From Chara braunii (Eukaryota > Streptophyta > Charophyceae > Charales > Characeae), in assembly GCA_003427395.1 (NCBI GenBank), contig BFEA01000412.1, positions 689,512-714,114 on the forward strand: DNA of 24,603 bases, read 5' to 3'. Position numbers and translations under genes: made by a program. Shown here piece by piece: positions 9,290 to 19,379 of this stretch. Under the pieces are notes generated by a model. It was not told the DNA's origin. It worked only from the letters and a program-made list of their open reading frames with translations, and made no database searches. The first letter of the stretch is position 1. Each line of letters opens with the position of its first letter.

Positions 9290-9454
9290 GGCTGTCTTCG
9301 TAAAGTCAGACCTCACAACAAGTGAAGGAGACAATAGACATACATTGGGGTAAGCAAACAAGTGATAATCAAAGCAAGCCCTGACCAGACCACACTCATA
9401 CAGCATGCATCCATCCCTAACCTACACACCCTGCTACTTCTATACTAAAGGCAG
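9290..9454. other. Spacer between integrase and the second Gag-like unit
   Basis: A short non-coding gap separates the in-frame stop after integrase (9457-9455) from the preferred Gag-like start at 9289. No promoter could be assigned. Confidence 0.5.
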
Positions 9455-10660
9455 TCAGGTCATCTCTCTTACCTCTTCTCTCGCCACAAATGTCTTCAAT
9501 CGTGTTCCAGACACCCAATCCTTCCACTCAGTCTCATTTTACTCCTCAATCTGGTATGCTCCGAAGTCCTTGACCCGTGCGATCGGGTAGGGACCTAACC
9601 TCCTCTTATCGAGTTTCCTGGACCACTGTTTTTCCAGCGATGAATCGTAGAGAAGCACGACATCCCCAACCGCCAAGGGTACTTTCCTCACCCGCGCAGA
9701 CTGATCCCATCGAGCCTTATCATCCATACGGTTTCTCGCCACCTGATCAGACGCCTCCTGGATCCTTTCTTCTATCGCCCCAATCTGCCGTGCCCGGATA
9801 TCAAGCAATTCTTCAAATGGCAGGTTAACTTCCAGATCCTGGTGCCTCCATGTCTTAAGAAAGTTTTCGATAGGGAAGGTGGCGTGCCTTCCGTACCACA
9901 GCGTCGCAGGTGCGTACTTGGTGGATCTTTTTACTGTAATGTTCTCGACAAAAAACGCCGCCCTTAGGTACCTTGGCCATTGATTAGGCCTACCTTTGGT
10001 CCACTTAGCCAGGAGACTCGTAATGGTACTATGTCCTCTCTCCACGGAAGCATTTGCCTGGGGGTGCGCAGCCGTGGTGTAGTTGGCTACCACACCATAC
10101 CTTGATAACAGTTCTTGCACCTCCTGGCAGGTAAACTCTGATCCCCTGTCCATTACGAATTCCCTGACGAAAGGATAACGCAAGTTATATTCCTCGATGC
10201 AGCTCACTAAGACTAATCCGGTCTTGGTGCGAATAGCACGCCTGTCTACGAAGCCAGATAGGTTATCGCGTGCATTGAAGATATAGTTATAGCCTTGATC
10301 CCCAAGCGGCATAAAAAGTAGATCGAGATGCACTACAGCCCCCACCTCTCGCTCTAGCCTTGGATGCAACGGTCGGGATCTCTCCTGGCAGGGTATGCAA
10401 GATCGGCAGAACTTCCCGACCATGTTCATCATCCCATCTCAGTAATACAACTCACTTATCTTGGCATACGTGGCTTGTACCCCTCGATGCCCTCCTGCAA
10501 TGTCATCATGAAGCGTTGTTACGACGTCGATCTGACGATTCCTACCGCAGACGACTCTCCTGGGATTTTCCACTTCTCTTATCACGAAAAGGTGGTCGTC
10601 TCGCACTAAATAGCGCTACAGCATCCTCTGAGCTCTATCGCTTGCATCCCTAGGCTTCAC
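9455..10660 (-). pseudogene. Ty3/Gypsy integrase, interrupted
   Basis: The integrase inserts element cDNA into host DNA. One frame can be followed across three stops. The N-terminal H-H-C-C zinc domain is split: HDDIAGGHRGV lies upstream of a TGA at 10441-10439, and CRSCIPC lies just after it. TAG also interrupts at 10618-10616. The main open part (10432-9542) has the catalytic triad: D in VHLDLLF (about residue 37), D in FVMDRGSEF (about 95) and E in ASVERGH (about 131), the last two 35 residues apart. The C-terminus has a GPY/F module (RRLGPYPIARVKDFGAYQIEE), then TAA at 9541-9539 and about 27 more related codons. No chromodomain is visible. The catalytic residues survive, but the stops make it inactive. 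Confidence 0.92.
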
Positions 10661-11037
10661 ATGACAGAAGAAGCCCCATCTCTAGGTAGATCCCATCGTA
10701 CTCCTCTGCACGAAAAACCTCCTTAATCTCCCCCTCCTCGAACTCGTTGTCCTGGCTCTCGGGCACTTCGTCCACATTCTCTGCCGGGTTCAACGAGCCT
10801 GACTGGTCGAGGCCTTCCTTCAATAACTTGTTGACGAGGAGATACATTCCTCCCATCAGGTCCTCATGCCGTTCTGTTTGGCCAGGTCCTTCCTCAATCG
10901 CCCTCACGTACTCCACCAGGCTATGCGAGCTGGCCAGCGCTAACTCCATCCACTGAACACCCTTCCTCAAAGGGCTTAAGGACTCACTCATCCCTCCGTT
11001 CATATCCACTTGGCGCTTGCCAGATAGGATAGCCTAC
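10650..11037 (-). pseudogene. Pol linker between RNase H and integrase
   Basis: This open segment of about 120 residues is in a different frame from both neighbours. It is acidic and helical-looking (ELALASSHSLVEYVRAIEEG; EGEIKEVFRAEEYDG). It lies where fungal Gypsy Pol has a poorly conserved linker. The join to integrase lies near 10660, where the integrase frame picks up FFCHVKPRDAS. The join to RNase H lies near 11010-11050. No catalytic motif is seen. Confidence 0.65.
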
Positions 11038-11052
11038 ACAGCTGGGCACTCA

Positions 11053-11637
11053 CGGCGACCACTTGTTGATGTGGAGACGAACATCTTCTTCTTGATCCAG
11101 AAATCCATCAACAGGGGGCGTATTTTCCACCGCCTCCCCTTCCTGTTTATCCCAGTTGATCCGACTCAACCCGTCCGCCCAGTTCTTACTACCAGGCATC
11201 CGTTCCAATTCGAAATTGAACATCTAGATGTACGTCAGCCATCAGGCAACCGTCGGATCCGATGGAACGTAATTCCTAAGAGAGTAGGCCAGGACGGTCG
11301 GATCCACTCTCAAAATAAACCTTCTGCCGAAGATGTAGTTCCGGAAGATTCGCAGGCAGTGGAGGACGGCAAGGGTCTTCCTCTTGAACCGAGAGTAGTT
11401 CCTCTCGGTCGTACAGAGAGTCCGACTCTCAAATATCAGGGGTCTTTCCTTTCCCTCTACGTCTGCCTGGATTAGAACTCCTAAGGCAGTTGGCCCCGCA
11501 TCTGTTTCGACAATGAAGGGTCGTGTTTCTGTGGCATCATAATCTGGCGCTCCTAACACCAACCCTCCTTCTCGAAATTCCTCCTTCATTCTGGCCACCA
11601 CCTCTTCCTGCTCTTCACCCCATACCCATTCCTGATC
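11053..11637 (-). pseudogene. Pol RNase H region, interrupted
   Basis: RNase H degrades the RNA strand of the RNA:DNA hybrid during reverse transcription. Between in-frame TAG (11640-11638) and TGA (11052-11050) lie PFIVETDAGPTALGVLIQA (first acidic residue in TDAGP), ERNYSRFKRKTLAVLHCL, YIFGRRFILRVDP and, after TGA (11244-11242) and TAG (11226-11224), RMPGSKNWADGLSRINWD. These are typical of the fungal Gypsy RNase H and its C-terminal edge. The glutamate normally found in YSxFKRE reads K here, as one G-to-A change would give. The region follows RT without a frame change. Confidence 0.85.
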
Positions 11638-11640
11638 CTA

Positions 11641-12915
11641 ACGTACTAACTTCCTCTGGTGTTCAGTCTTAGCGGCAAAGTTCTTGACGAAGGCCCTCCA
11701 AAATCCACACGTACCAGGGAAGCTTCTGACATCAGTTATTGAGTGGAATGGAACTGACTACTCAGTAATCTTGTCCGTCTTCTTCACATCCGGCCTTCGG
11801 CCCTTCTCACTGCAGACGAATCCCAAAATGGTCACTTCCCTCATGCAGTGTCTGGATTTGGCCCCGCTTGCCGTGAGGTTATGCTCCTCGAGCAGACTCA
11901 GGACTTTTTTGAGGTCCTGGATATGCTCCCAAACAAAGCGCCTTACCCCTGGCGAGACTTCGTCGCTCTCCTTCACTGCCGGCCCCTTCACTTCCAAATC
12001 GTCGATGTATGGCTGTGTGATATGGGGGTTGACTGCCTGCATAACCCGAATCATGGTCCGTTGGACCATTGCTACCGCATTGGTCCACCCTTCAGGGGCC
12101 ACGTTCATGTGGATTAATCCTCGCGGCGTGTGCATAGCCGTCACTGGCCTATCCGGCGGGTAGACCGGAAACTGATCATATCCTGAGTAAAGGTCTATAA
12201 GCGAAATTATAGGTCTTCCAACATAGGATTCCGACAAAGCATCCGCATTTGGCAGTCCTCCAGCATCCCGCACGGTCACCGCATTTAACCTCTGCACATT
12301 TTGCACCCATCGCAGCGTCCCGTTAGGCTTAATGAAGCAAAACCACGGGGACATATACGGTCCACTAGAATAGTCAGCGACGTGTGTACTTATCTTATCA
12401 TCGAGGTAGTCCACCACCTTCTTTTCCTCGTCAGGATTAGGATATCGCGCCCCTCTCATGTTCCAAGGCTCGTGTGGCACGGTGTGGATGCGGATCATAG
12501 GTATTTTGTCTTCATCCAGCCTGCCACGCTCCTCGTCGCTAAACGCATAGGCGCGATGCCTCCTCTTCATTAGTTCCACCATCAACGTTCGCTCCTGAGG
12601 CAGCAGGAAGTCAGGTTCCCCTATGATCAACTCCTCCTCGTTCCCTTCGTTGATACGACATAGCCCTGCTAAAGCATTTTCCCTCATTCGTCGTATCAAC
12701 CCTCGTTCCCTCTCGTAATATGCTTCCTCGTCTTCTGTAACGAGGACGGGAACCAGGCGGCACTTCTTGTCTACCGTCTTGTACCGCCTTTGGGAACCCT
12801 GCTTGAGCCGTCCCCTAAAAAAGGCCGACTCACAGATTGTGTTTGTGCTGATGCGGGGTGCCCTCCGCTGCCTGGGAGCCGATATACCAACTCCAACCTT
12901 CCTGTCTCGGGGCAT
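11641..12915 (-). pseudogene. Ty3/Gypsy reverse transcriptase
   Basis: It copies element RNA into cDNA. The open part runs 12915-11758 (385 residues). YKTVDKKCRLVPV precedes fingers and palm. The palm motifs are LRWVQNVQRLNAVTVRDAG, LIDLYSGYDQF (catalytic D about residue 241), TPRGLIHMNVAPEGWTNAVA (a variant of the usual P-F-G-L-x-N-A-P block that I associate with a fungal Gypsy lineage) and the YIDD box (about 303-306). The thumb continues after TAG (11760-11758) with TDVRSFPGTCGFWRAFVKNF to TAG at 11640-11638. In WVQNVQRLN the asparagine replaces the usual aspartate. The first 50 codons overlap the protease frame, marking a frame change at 12771-12915. Confidence 0.93.
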
Positions 12916-14030
12916 TCCAGAACTTGCTCCCTCAAGGCCTGGATGGCATCCGGGTCTGCCATCTCATGCGCGGCCACCAGGTCCATTGCCTTCCCAACAT
13001 CTGACAGGCTGAGGGAAAATGCTTCCACCCTCTCTCCTGCTTCGGGCTCTGCCTGGAGCCTCCGGCGCTCACCTTTCGATTCTTCAATCGTGAATGATCC
13101 TGGATTGGGCCGGTTCCTTATACTTCTTGGCCTTGTGTTCCTGCAGGTAATTATCTCGTAATTCCCGCAGGCAAGATCGCATAAGAGAAGGATTAGAGTC
13201 TCGTCATGTTTGTTGAACATCACGGTCTCCGTCCTGCTTAGGAATGACCTCCCCAGGAGGATTCCATGGTCCACATCTGACATTATGGAGAAGCATGCCC
13301 TGGCCCTTAGCTTTCCAACCTCGATGAGCACATTCGAGGTTGTCCCGCAAAACACGGCCTTACAGCTGGCTCCATGCAGAATACCGCAGTCAGAACGAAC
13401 TATATCCAGCCCGAATCTCATCGCGTCCGCCTCCCGAATAATGTTCATCTCCGCCCCGGTGTCCACCATTGCTGCGCACTTGGAACCCTTCACCACCAAA
13501 TTCACAGTGCCGCAGGCTACGCACTTCCAGTTCATCTTCGTACCTGACTCCGCCCACTCTGCCTCCTTGGGCAGGATCGTACCCAGATGGACATTGGGCA
13601 CCAGGCGCCGCAACAATCTCCCCTTCAGTTCATTGCGGAGTCGCGGGGCTGACGCTAGGATTTCCTTCAGGGTCATGAGGTCATTATGCCCTTCCAGCAG
13701 CCTCTCAATTACTCTCTCTATGTCAAATCCCTCTTCCAATCGAACCGCGTACTTCTTCTTTTTTGGTGGTCCGTCACGTATGACCGGTTCGGCCTCTCCC
13801 CTGGTTCCTTTTTTCCTTGCCCACTGCTCCGCTCTCTGATCCTCCTCCCTGCGCAGCCTCTCGTCCTCTTCCTCCTCATTGTCGTCATCCTCTACTTCCA
13901 AGGCCTCTTTCCTTTTCCCTGCTTCGGGTTCCCTCCTTGGAGGTTCTTGGCTGGCACTGGCCTTGGCTTGATTCCTCGTTCGCGCTGCCTGTGCCAACCG
14001 GGCCTGCGGAGTGAGGGGTCCCCACCACAT
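12771..14030 (-). pseudogene. Pol N-terminus with retroviral-type aspartic protease
   Basis: It cleaves the Gag-Pol polyprotein. The 419-codon frame starts with ATG directly after an in-frame TAA. The frame before it (14100-14031) carries related residues, so the ATG more likely marks a frameshift inside Gag-Pol than a true start. The order is a charged, glutamate-rich segment (residues 30-100, including DDDNEEEEDE), a helical segment, CVACGTVNL, then the protease active site MVDTGAEMNII (D190-T-G-A) and the GILLGRSFL block (about 256-264) typical of the family. A linker follows. The frame fails at its C-terminal end, where RT continues in another frame. Confidence 0.88.
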
Positions 14031-14100
14031 TTACTCTGGGTCGCCCAGGCACTGACTTCAGGCCGAAGTCATAGAGGAACACCTTGGGGATGTTAGACCT

Positions 14101-16092
14101 CTATCTCTTCGCTTCCTCACAGAGGCCCACCAACTTCTGTTGGTACCTCCCCATCTTATCCAGCAGGTCCTCCATCTTCCCAAATAAGACAGACGGAGGC
14201 TTCATCCTTTCCTCCTCATTCTCGTCATCTGACTCAGTGATTATGGGTTCTTCCTTCTTACTTCCTCCTCGTAGCTCTTGAGTCACTTCCTCATCGCTCC
14301 CCACTTCCTCCACCCCAATCGGTGGTTCCCNCTTTTCCTGCCATAACCTGAATTCCTCTATCTNCACCGATGGTCCTTCCTTNTCCNGCCATAGCCTGAA
14401 CATGGCAGGGGGTGGCGGCCCAGCTGCCGCTCTTCGTTGGGCTTCAGCCCTCACTCCTCCAAGCCTTCTGTCAATGGCCTCCCCAAACTGATCGTAGATA
14501 TTATCATCCATAGTGGAGGAAATCAGTCCGCTTCTCTCGTCTTCCCGTCTTACATTACAGAACCTTATAGTGTGGCCTTGCTGGTCACAATGTTGACAGA
14601 TGGTCGTCCTCCAGTCAAAACGGGGTCTTCCATACCCCTGACTTCCCTGATTCCCCTAGCCTTAATACCCCTGGCCTTGGTACCCCTGGCCTTAGTACCT
14701 CTGGCCTTGGCTCCCTTGGCCTTGGTACCCCTGGCCTTGGTACCCCTGGCCTTGGCTCCCTTGGCCTTGGTACCCTTGGACTTGACCCCCTTGGCCTTGG
14801 TACCCCTGGCCTTGACCATTCCGGCCTTGACCCCCTTGGCCTTGGTACCCCTGGCCTTGACCATTCCATTGCCTTCCTCTTCCGCCGCCATTCCTGCCTC
14901 GCCCCCTTCCTCCACCCCTCCCTCCGTTGCCTTGATTGCCTTGCCCCTGGTTCCCACCTCCTGCCACACTGCCCTGTGAACTGGGAGCAGGTGACGGGGG
15001 CGGGGCCACAGGCTGGGCCTGGGCTGCGGGGTAGATGGGTGGTGGCATACTTGTTTGCGGTCCGGCTACTGGCGGCGGGCTTCCCCATGGCACAATTGCA
15101 TTGATCACCGGCCAGGGCCACTGTCCATAGGAGGGCGCCCCACCTTGCGAGGGGCCCGTACTAGATGATGGAGCCGCCATATTAAAAGGGGCTGCTGCCT
15201 GGGTCTGAGGCGCCTGCGCTTTTCCTGATCCCTGTCCACCCTGCGCCAAGTTACGCATTTTGCATTGGGCCTTTGTCAGGTGTTGTGGCACCGGCTCTTC
15301 CTCTTCCCAGAGTTCTTCCCCTACGGCCTCTTCTATCACCGGCTTTTTTCCTTTCATTTTGACAGTCGTCACTACCCTCCTTTGCACCACCGGCTCTGTC
15401 GCATACCCCAACTATGTCAATACGTCTGTAACAATCCTTGTTACTCCCGGGGTCCCAGAAGCGGTTGCATCTCTTTCCTTTCTTTTCTGCCTTTGCAGGC
15501 GTACCTGACGTTGCTCCACCTGGTCCAAACACCTAACTTCCACCCCTCTGTCAACGGTGGCTCAGGTGAGCTTGGTGCTACCCCCTCCATGTCTCGTCAA
15601 TTCGACGACTTTCGACGCTGTGAGTAGCCCTAGGAAGATGGCGCACTGTGCTTCCTCCGAAATCCAATGGACCTTCTGCGCCCTCTTCTTAAATTCTTGA
15701 ACAAAGACCCCTATTATCGTAAAATCCTCTTTGTTCATTGCCTCGAGGTCCGCAGTGGTCAACAGTCCATCTTCCAGGCGGTACCTCCTCTACATTCCCT
15801 CCTTGAATCTTTCCCAGCTACCTTGGGCTGCATCTATAACTTTCTTCACTTCTTGGTGGTAGCTGTGGAGAACGTACTGGAGAATGCGCTGAAATTTTAC
15901 AACATCCGACCGCCCGACCAGCGCTTGTTCCACCCGCTCCAGCCATTCTGAGACTCTCTCCCCACAAAAATGAAAGGTATCGACCTTGGGGATATTGCTC
16001 GGATTTCTTTCATGCCTGTCAATAGCCGCGATAAGGTCATCGAGCGTCACGCCTTTCTTGGGAGCACCCGATGCGCCGCCAGTCTCAGGCAT
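14101..16092 (-). pseudogene. Gag (capsid and nucleocapsid), interrupted
   Basis: It forms the intracellular particle. One frame can be followed from ATG at 16092 (MPETGGASGAPKKG) to TAG at 14103-14101. It crosses stops at 15792-15790 (TAG), 15564-15562 (TGA), 15414-15412 (TAG), 14694-14692 (TAA), 14664-14662 (TAA) and 14658-14656 (TAG). The order is a capsid-like region (FHFCGERVSEWLERVEQAL; GSWERFKEGM), a basic helical segment, a Pro/Ala-rich linker, a Gly-Gln repeat, and the zinc knuckle CQHCDQQGHTIRFC (C-x2-C-x4-H-x4-C, near 14600-14555). An acidic tail follows, with a ~51-bp imperfect duplication (FRLW twice) containing undetermined bases at 14331-14387. After the last stop the same frame continues with related residues (SNIPKVFLYDFG) towards protease, so Gag-Pol was probably continuous. 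Confidence 0.88.
14640..14870. repeat. 15-bp minisatellite encoding Gly-Gln repeats in gag
   Basis: The + strand shows about 15 copies of CCTTGGTACCCCTGG-like 15-mers. In the gag frame they read GQGYQ with variants GQGSQ and GQGGQ. Three gag stops in the array (14694, 14664, 14658) are CAA or CAG turned into TAA or TAG, or equivalent changes. The repeat may vary in length between copies of the element. Confidence 0.9.
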
Positions 16093-16578
16093 CTTGATAG
16101 CCTCTTCTTTTCAAGCTCCCTGATGAGAGAAAAAACAAGCACATCCCCTTATTCAACATTATATCTTGACTAATCTATTCCACCTGCTTTACCTAACTCT
16201 TACTACATACTTTTACCCAACATTAACACGGTCGACCTATCATACTTCTCCTAGCTCACGTAGGTAAACTTTCTTACCTATACTCAGTCACTCATTACTT
16301 TTTCTCACTTTCTCGTTTTTCCTTTATGCCTTTTCTCACTCACTTCTCATACCCGAATGTCGTTTCACAAGGGACAACGGCAGGTTTTCCGTTATCCCCG
16401 GTAACGGCGCCTCCTGTCGGGCGCATCGGTCCGGCACCGCATCAGGGCAGCGGGGACCCTCCCGGCCGCGTCACGCAGGAGTTGGTTTATAACCCTTCGT
16501 CGCAATATACATGGAGCTTCCACAACCCGCTCCGGCCGAGTGCGCCAGCCATACCTCCCGCGAGCCCCTACGACAGGA

Positions 16579-16677
16579 TAGGGCCTACGCGAGGCATGAC
16601 TTACCTACACCTTACGGGCTGTCTCTTATACACATCTTAGGGCCTACGCGAGGCATGACTTACCTACACCTTACGGG
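16579..16677. other. Probable Tn5/Nextera adaptor artefact within a 40-bp duplication
   Basis: CTGTCTCTTATACACATCT at 16619-16637 is exactly the 19-base Tn5 mosaic end used in Nextera libraries. It is flanked on both sides by the same 40 bases (16579-16618 and 16638-16677, starting TAGGGCCTACGCG and ending CTTACGGG). A read that ran into its adaptor and was then merged with another read over the same locus would give this structure. Natural Tn5 insertion would duplicate only 9 bases. Treat bases 16619-16677 as suspect. Confidence 0.92.
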
Positions 16678-17100
16678 AGCTGTCACCTCCCTTCGGTGGG
16701 CGTATCCCCGCCGAGCTACCAGTCCACAGTATGAAAGTTAATCAGTTGCAATCGCAGAGGTGGACCAGTCGAGGGCGTTTTCTCATCGCTGTAGCATAGG
16801 GGGTACTCGCATTAATACGCCTATATCGGACCCGCACGCGAACCGGCATCATGGGGGGCTGAAGTCCCACGCGCGGCTCGTCGTCGGTCGACTAGGACGC
16901 ATCCCACACACCACGCGCACACCACGTTACGAACACAAAAATAAAACATACACACGCACACGTACGAAACGACTCAACATAAACAACGCGACAATGCTCC
17001 GACTAAAACCGCAATGCAAGCGTACGCAAGCAGTCGCAATGACGGCGTACTATGTGGTGCCCATGATCAAGCGGTCCCTCGTGGATCCGAGTACCGCTTA

Positions 17101-17320
17101 TGACACTCAAGTGTCAGACTCGAAGTGTCGTGAGGGCCTAACCCTTCACGACATTGCACGGCTGAAGGATTAACCGTGCAGCCGCCGCGACACCTCCGGC
17201 TCTCGGCCTGGGTGTCTCGGTAGGCGAATCAAATAGGCTCTGCGCGAGGGAAAACCCCTCCCCTGCAGAGCCTAGGGCTTGGGGTGTCCTGGACAAGGAC
17301 CTCGAATCCCGGCCCAGGAC
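17101..17320. repeat. Cluster of six perfect hairpins in the leader
   Basis: In 220 bases the following arms pair perfectly: TGACAC/GTGTCA (17101-17116), GTCGTGA/TCACGAC (17127-17152), TGCACGG/CCGTGCA (17155-17180), GACACC/GGTGTC (17189-17216), AGGCTCTGC/GCAGAGCCT (17235-17273) and GTCCTGG/CCAGGAC (17286-17320). Each is a separate stem-loop with little space between. It lies in the untranslated leader where packaging signals occur in retroelements, but no such role is shown by the sequence. Confidence 0.8.
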
Positions 17321-18183
17321 CAAACGTCTGACTAAGAAAATCATCAAGAAACCAGAACAAAAAAAAAATAGAAGGGGGACCCTCCCCTAGGCCCCTCGTC
17401 TCGACTTCTGAGTAGGATTTTAGTATGGGGACCCTTCAACCCATGCAAACATTCATCCCAAGTATACCCATGTATATATATATAAGGGTTAAGTATGTGA
17501 TGATCACTTCTCACGCTCTCATTGGGGTCTCTCACAATAGTACGTATATATGTGATCGTAGGCAACCAAGTCCAGAATATGATTCACAGCACATGCCTGC
17601 AATCACATCAACAAACCAAATCAACAGCCCACACACTACACGGAGTCAACCCCAACCACCTTCGACACTCATACCCCTCGCTTTAGCCATGCAGCCCCAA
17701 ACCTCNTGTCCAACCAACCTTAATTAAATACTCNGTACCTTTGTTAAATGGTCATCCAATAAAAGCCCGGGTGAAACCATAATGAAACAATAAAATTNAC
17801 CAGGGNTAAAGNCTTTNAGGTTGAGNGAGGAGGNAGAGTTGAAATTGAGTCGTGGACCGACGAATCGGCAACCGACCTGTTATCAGTGATATCAGAAAGT
17901 GATCCTCAAGGGATCAAAGTTGGATNTAGCCTTGAACTTAGATCAAATGATCAAAAGACCTGTAACACACAACAGATCAATCCCCAATCNAAGATCATAA
18001 GTGTATGGAGAATACAACTCCATAATACATCCTTACTCAAAATNTCCCTATAAGTTAAACTTAAGTCTACTTTTAAGTTAGTGCTTAAGCTAAAGGTAGA
18101 CCAACTACGGAATCTCCTCTGTTCCGGGCGGATCGCCTAAATCACCACCGGTCAAAATATAGCCTATCTCCTCTAAACTAAGT

Positions 18184-19165
18184 AAATTTTGGCAACGCTT
18201 CCCGTAGGAAAAGTGTTTTTCTAGAATTTATATAAGCTCAAGTATGAACGCAGAAATAATCTCTAATTCTAAAAGTCAAATTTTGTCCAACTTTCTGAAT
18301 TAGTAGAAATTTTGGCAACACTCCCTTTCGAAAGGGAGACTTCTCAGATTTATACTTAGTCAGATATGAAAGCAGATATAATCTCTAACTGTGGAAAGTC
18401 AAATTATGTCTAACTCTCTGAATTAGTATAAATTTGGACAGCACTCCCTTTAGAAAGGGAGACTTCTCAGATTTATACTAAGTCGGATATGAAAGCGGAC
18501 ATAATCTTTAACTTTGGAAAGTCAAATTTTGTCTAACTCTCTGAATTAGTAAAAATTTGGACAACACTCCCTTTACAAGGGGAAACTTCCCAGATTTATA
18601 CTAATTCTGATATGAAAGCAGACATAATCTCTAACTCTGGAAAGTCAAATTCTGTCTAACTGTCTAAATTAGTAGAAATTTGGGCAGCACTCCCTTTAGA
18701 AGGGGAGACTTCGCAGATTTATATTAAGTCATATATGAACTCGAACAACAGCTCGAGCTCAACTTTAGACTGAATCTAACTAACTCCTTAATTTTATAGA
18801 AATTTGGGCAGCACTTCCTCTAGAAAAATGCTCTCCCAAAATTTATACACACCAAGGTCCAGAATTTGAGAATAACTTTGAATTCTCAAAGTCTATTTTT
18901 TGTCTAACTCCCTGATTTAGTAGAAATTTGGGCAGCACTCCCTCTAGAAAAAAGACTTTCCTGATTTATACTAAGCCATATATGGAAAAGACAAGTTGAA
19001 CTCTGACAAGTCAAAAGTTAACCAACTTCTTGGATTTGTAGAAATTTTGGCAATGCTTCCCGTAGGAAAAGTAGCTTGCCAAGATTTATACAAAGCCAAG
19101 TATAAGAAAAAATCTCAGAAAATGCAGGAATTGACCTAAGTAAAAAAAGTTACTACAGAAAATGC
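18184..19165. repeat. ~123-bp tandem repeat array, right LTR (eight units)
   Basis: The AAATTT(T/G)GG phrase begins near 18184, 18307, 18430, 18553, 18677, 18800, 18923 and 19042. The spacing is 123-124 bases except the last (119). Every unit carries a short inverted repeat after the phrase. The second is a perfect 18-base palindrome, CTCCCTTTCGAAAGGGAG at 18321-18338, and others are near-perfect with different sequences (for example CTTCCCGTAGGAAAAG). No coding potential is seen. Confidence 0.93.
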
Positions 19166-19379
19166 AGGAATTGACACTAACTCCTATGGCTTTAGAACGT
19201 GGCGAGCAACTAAAGCAACTACCTATAAAACTGAAACCCAAGACAAACTAGTCATCCCATCCAGTCATCCGCAAACCAACTACGAATGTAAGTACTCTCA
19301 CCATCCCAAGTTCATTCCATATAGATAGTTCATTAATTTTCAAGTTCTTGAATCGTTATACCCATCTTACATAAGACAT

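Larger units (their letters stand above)
16093..17877. other. Long non-coding leader between 5' LTR and gag
   Basis: I see no gene. From gag upstream it holds a T/C-rich AT-leaning stretch (16100-16330), then a GC-rich hairpin region (16360-16700) with CCGTTA...TAACGG and an adaptor-like insertion, then 16740-17100 without clear structure. A cluster of perfect hairpins (17101-17320) follows, then an AT-rich end with many undetermined bases from 17706 onward. A primer-binding site should abut 17878. On the minus strand the adjoining bases are GGTCGGTTGCCG, which do not start with the expected TGG. Confidence 0.5.

Noticed and set aside
13210-13839. 209-codon open frame on the + strand (and others at 11017-11475, 11684-12163, 14437-14979)
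   Set aside because: They lie antisense to clear protease, RNase H, RT and gag coding and show no domain of their own; they are shadows of biased coding sequence.
15251-15532. 93-codon minus-strand frame inside gag
   Set aside because: The gag frame continues through this stretch with two stops (15564, 15414) and sensible basic residues; this frame is an overlap shadow.
5678-17877. A separate gypsy element with its own short LTRs nested between the long repeats
   Set aside because: By eye I found no direct repeat shared between 5678-7640 and 16100-17877; a dot plot would settle it.
18184-19165. CRISPR-like spacing of the 123-bp repeats
   Set aside because: The whole unit repeats with no unique spacers, and the setting is a eukaryotic retroelement.
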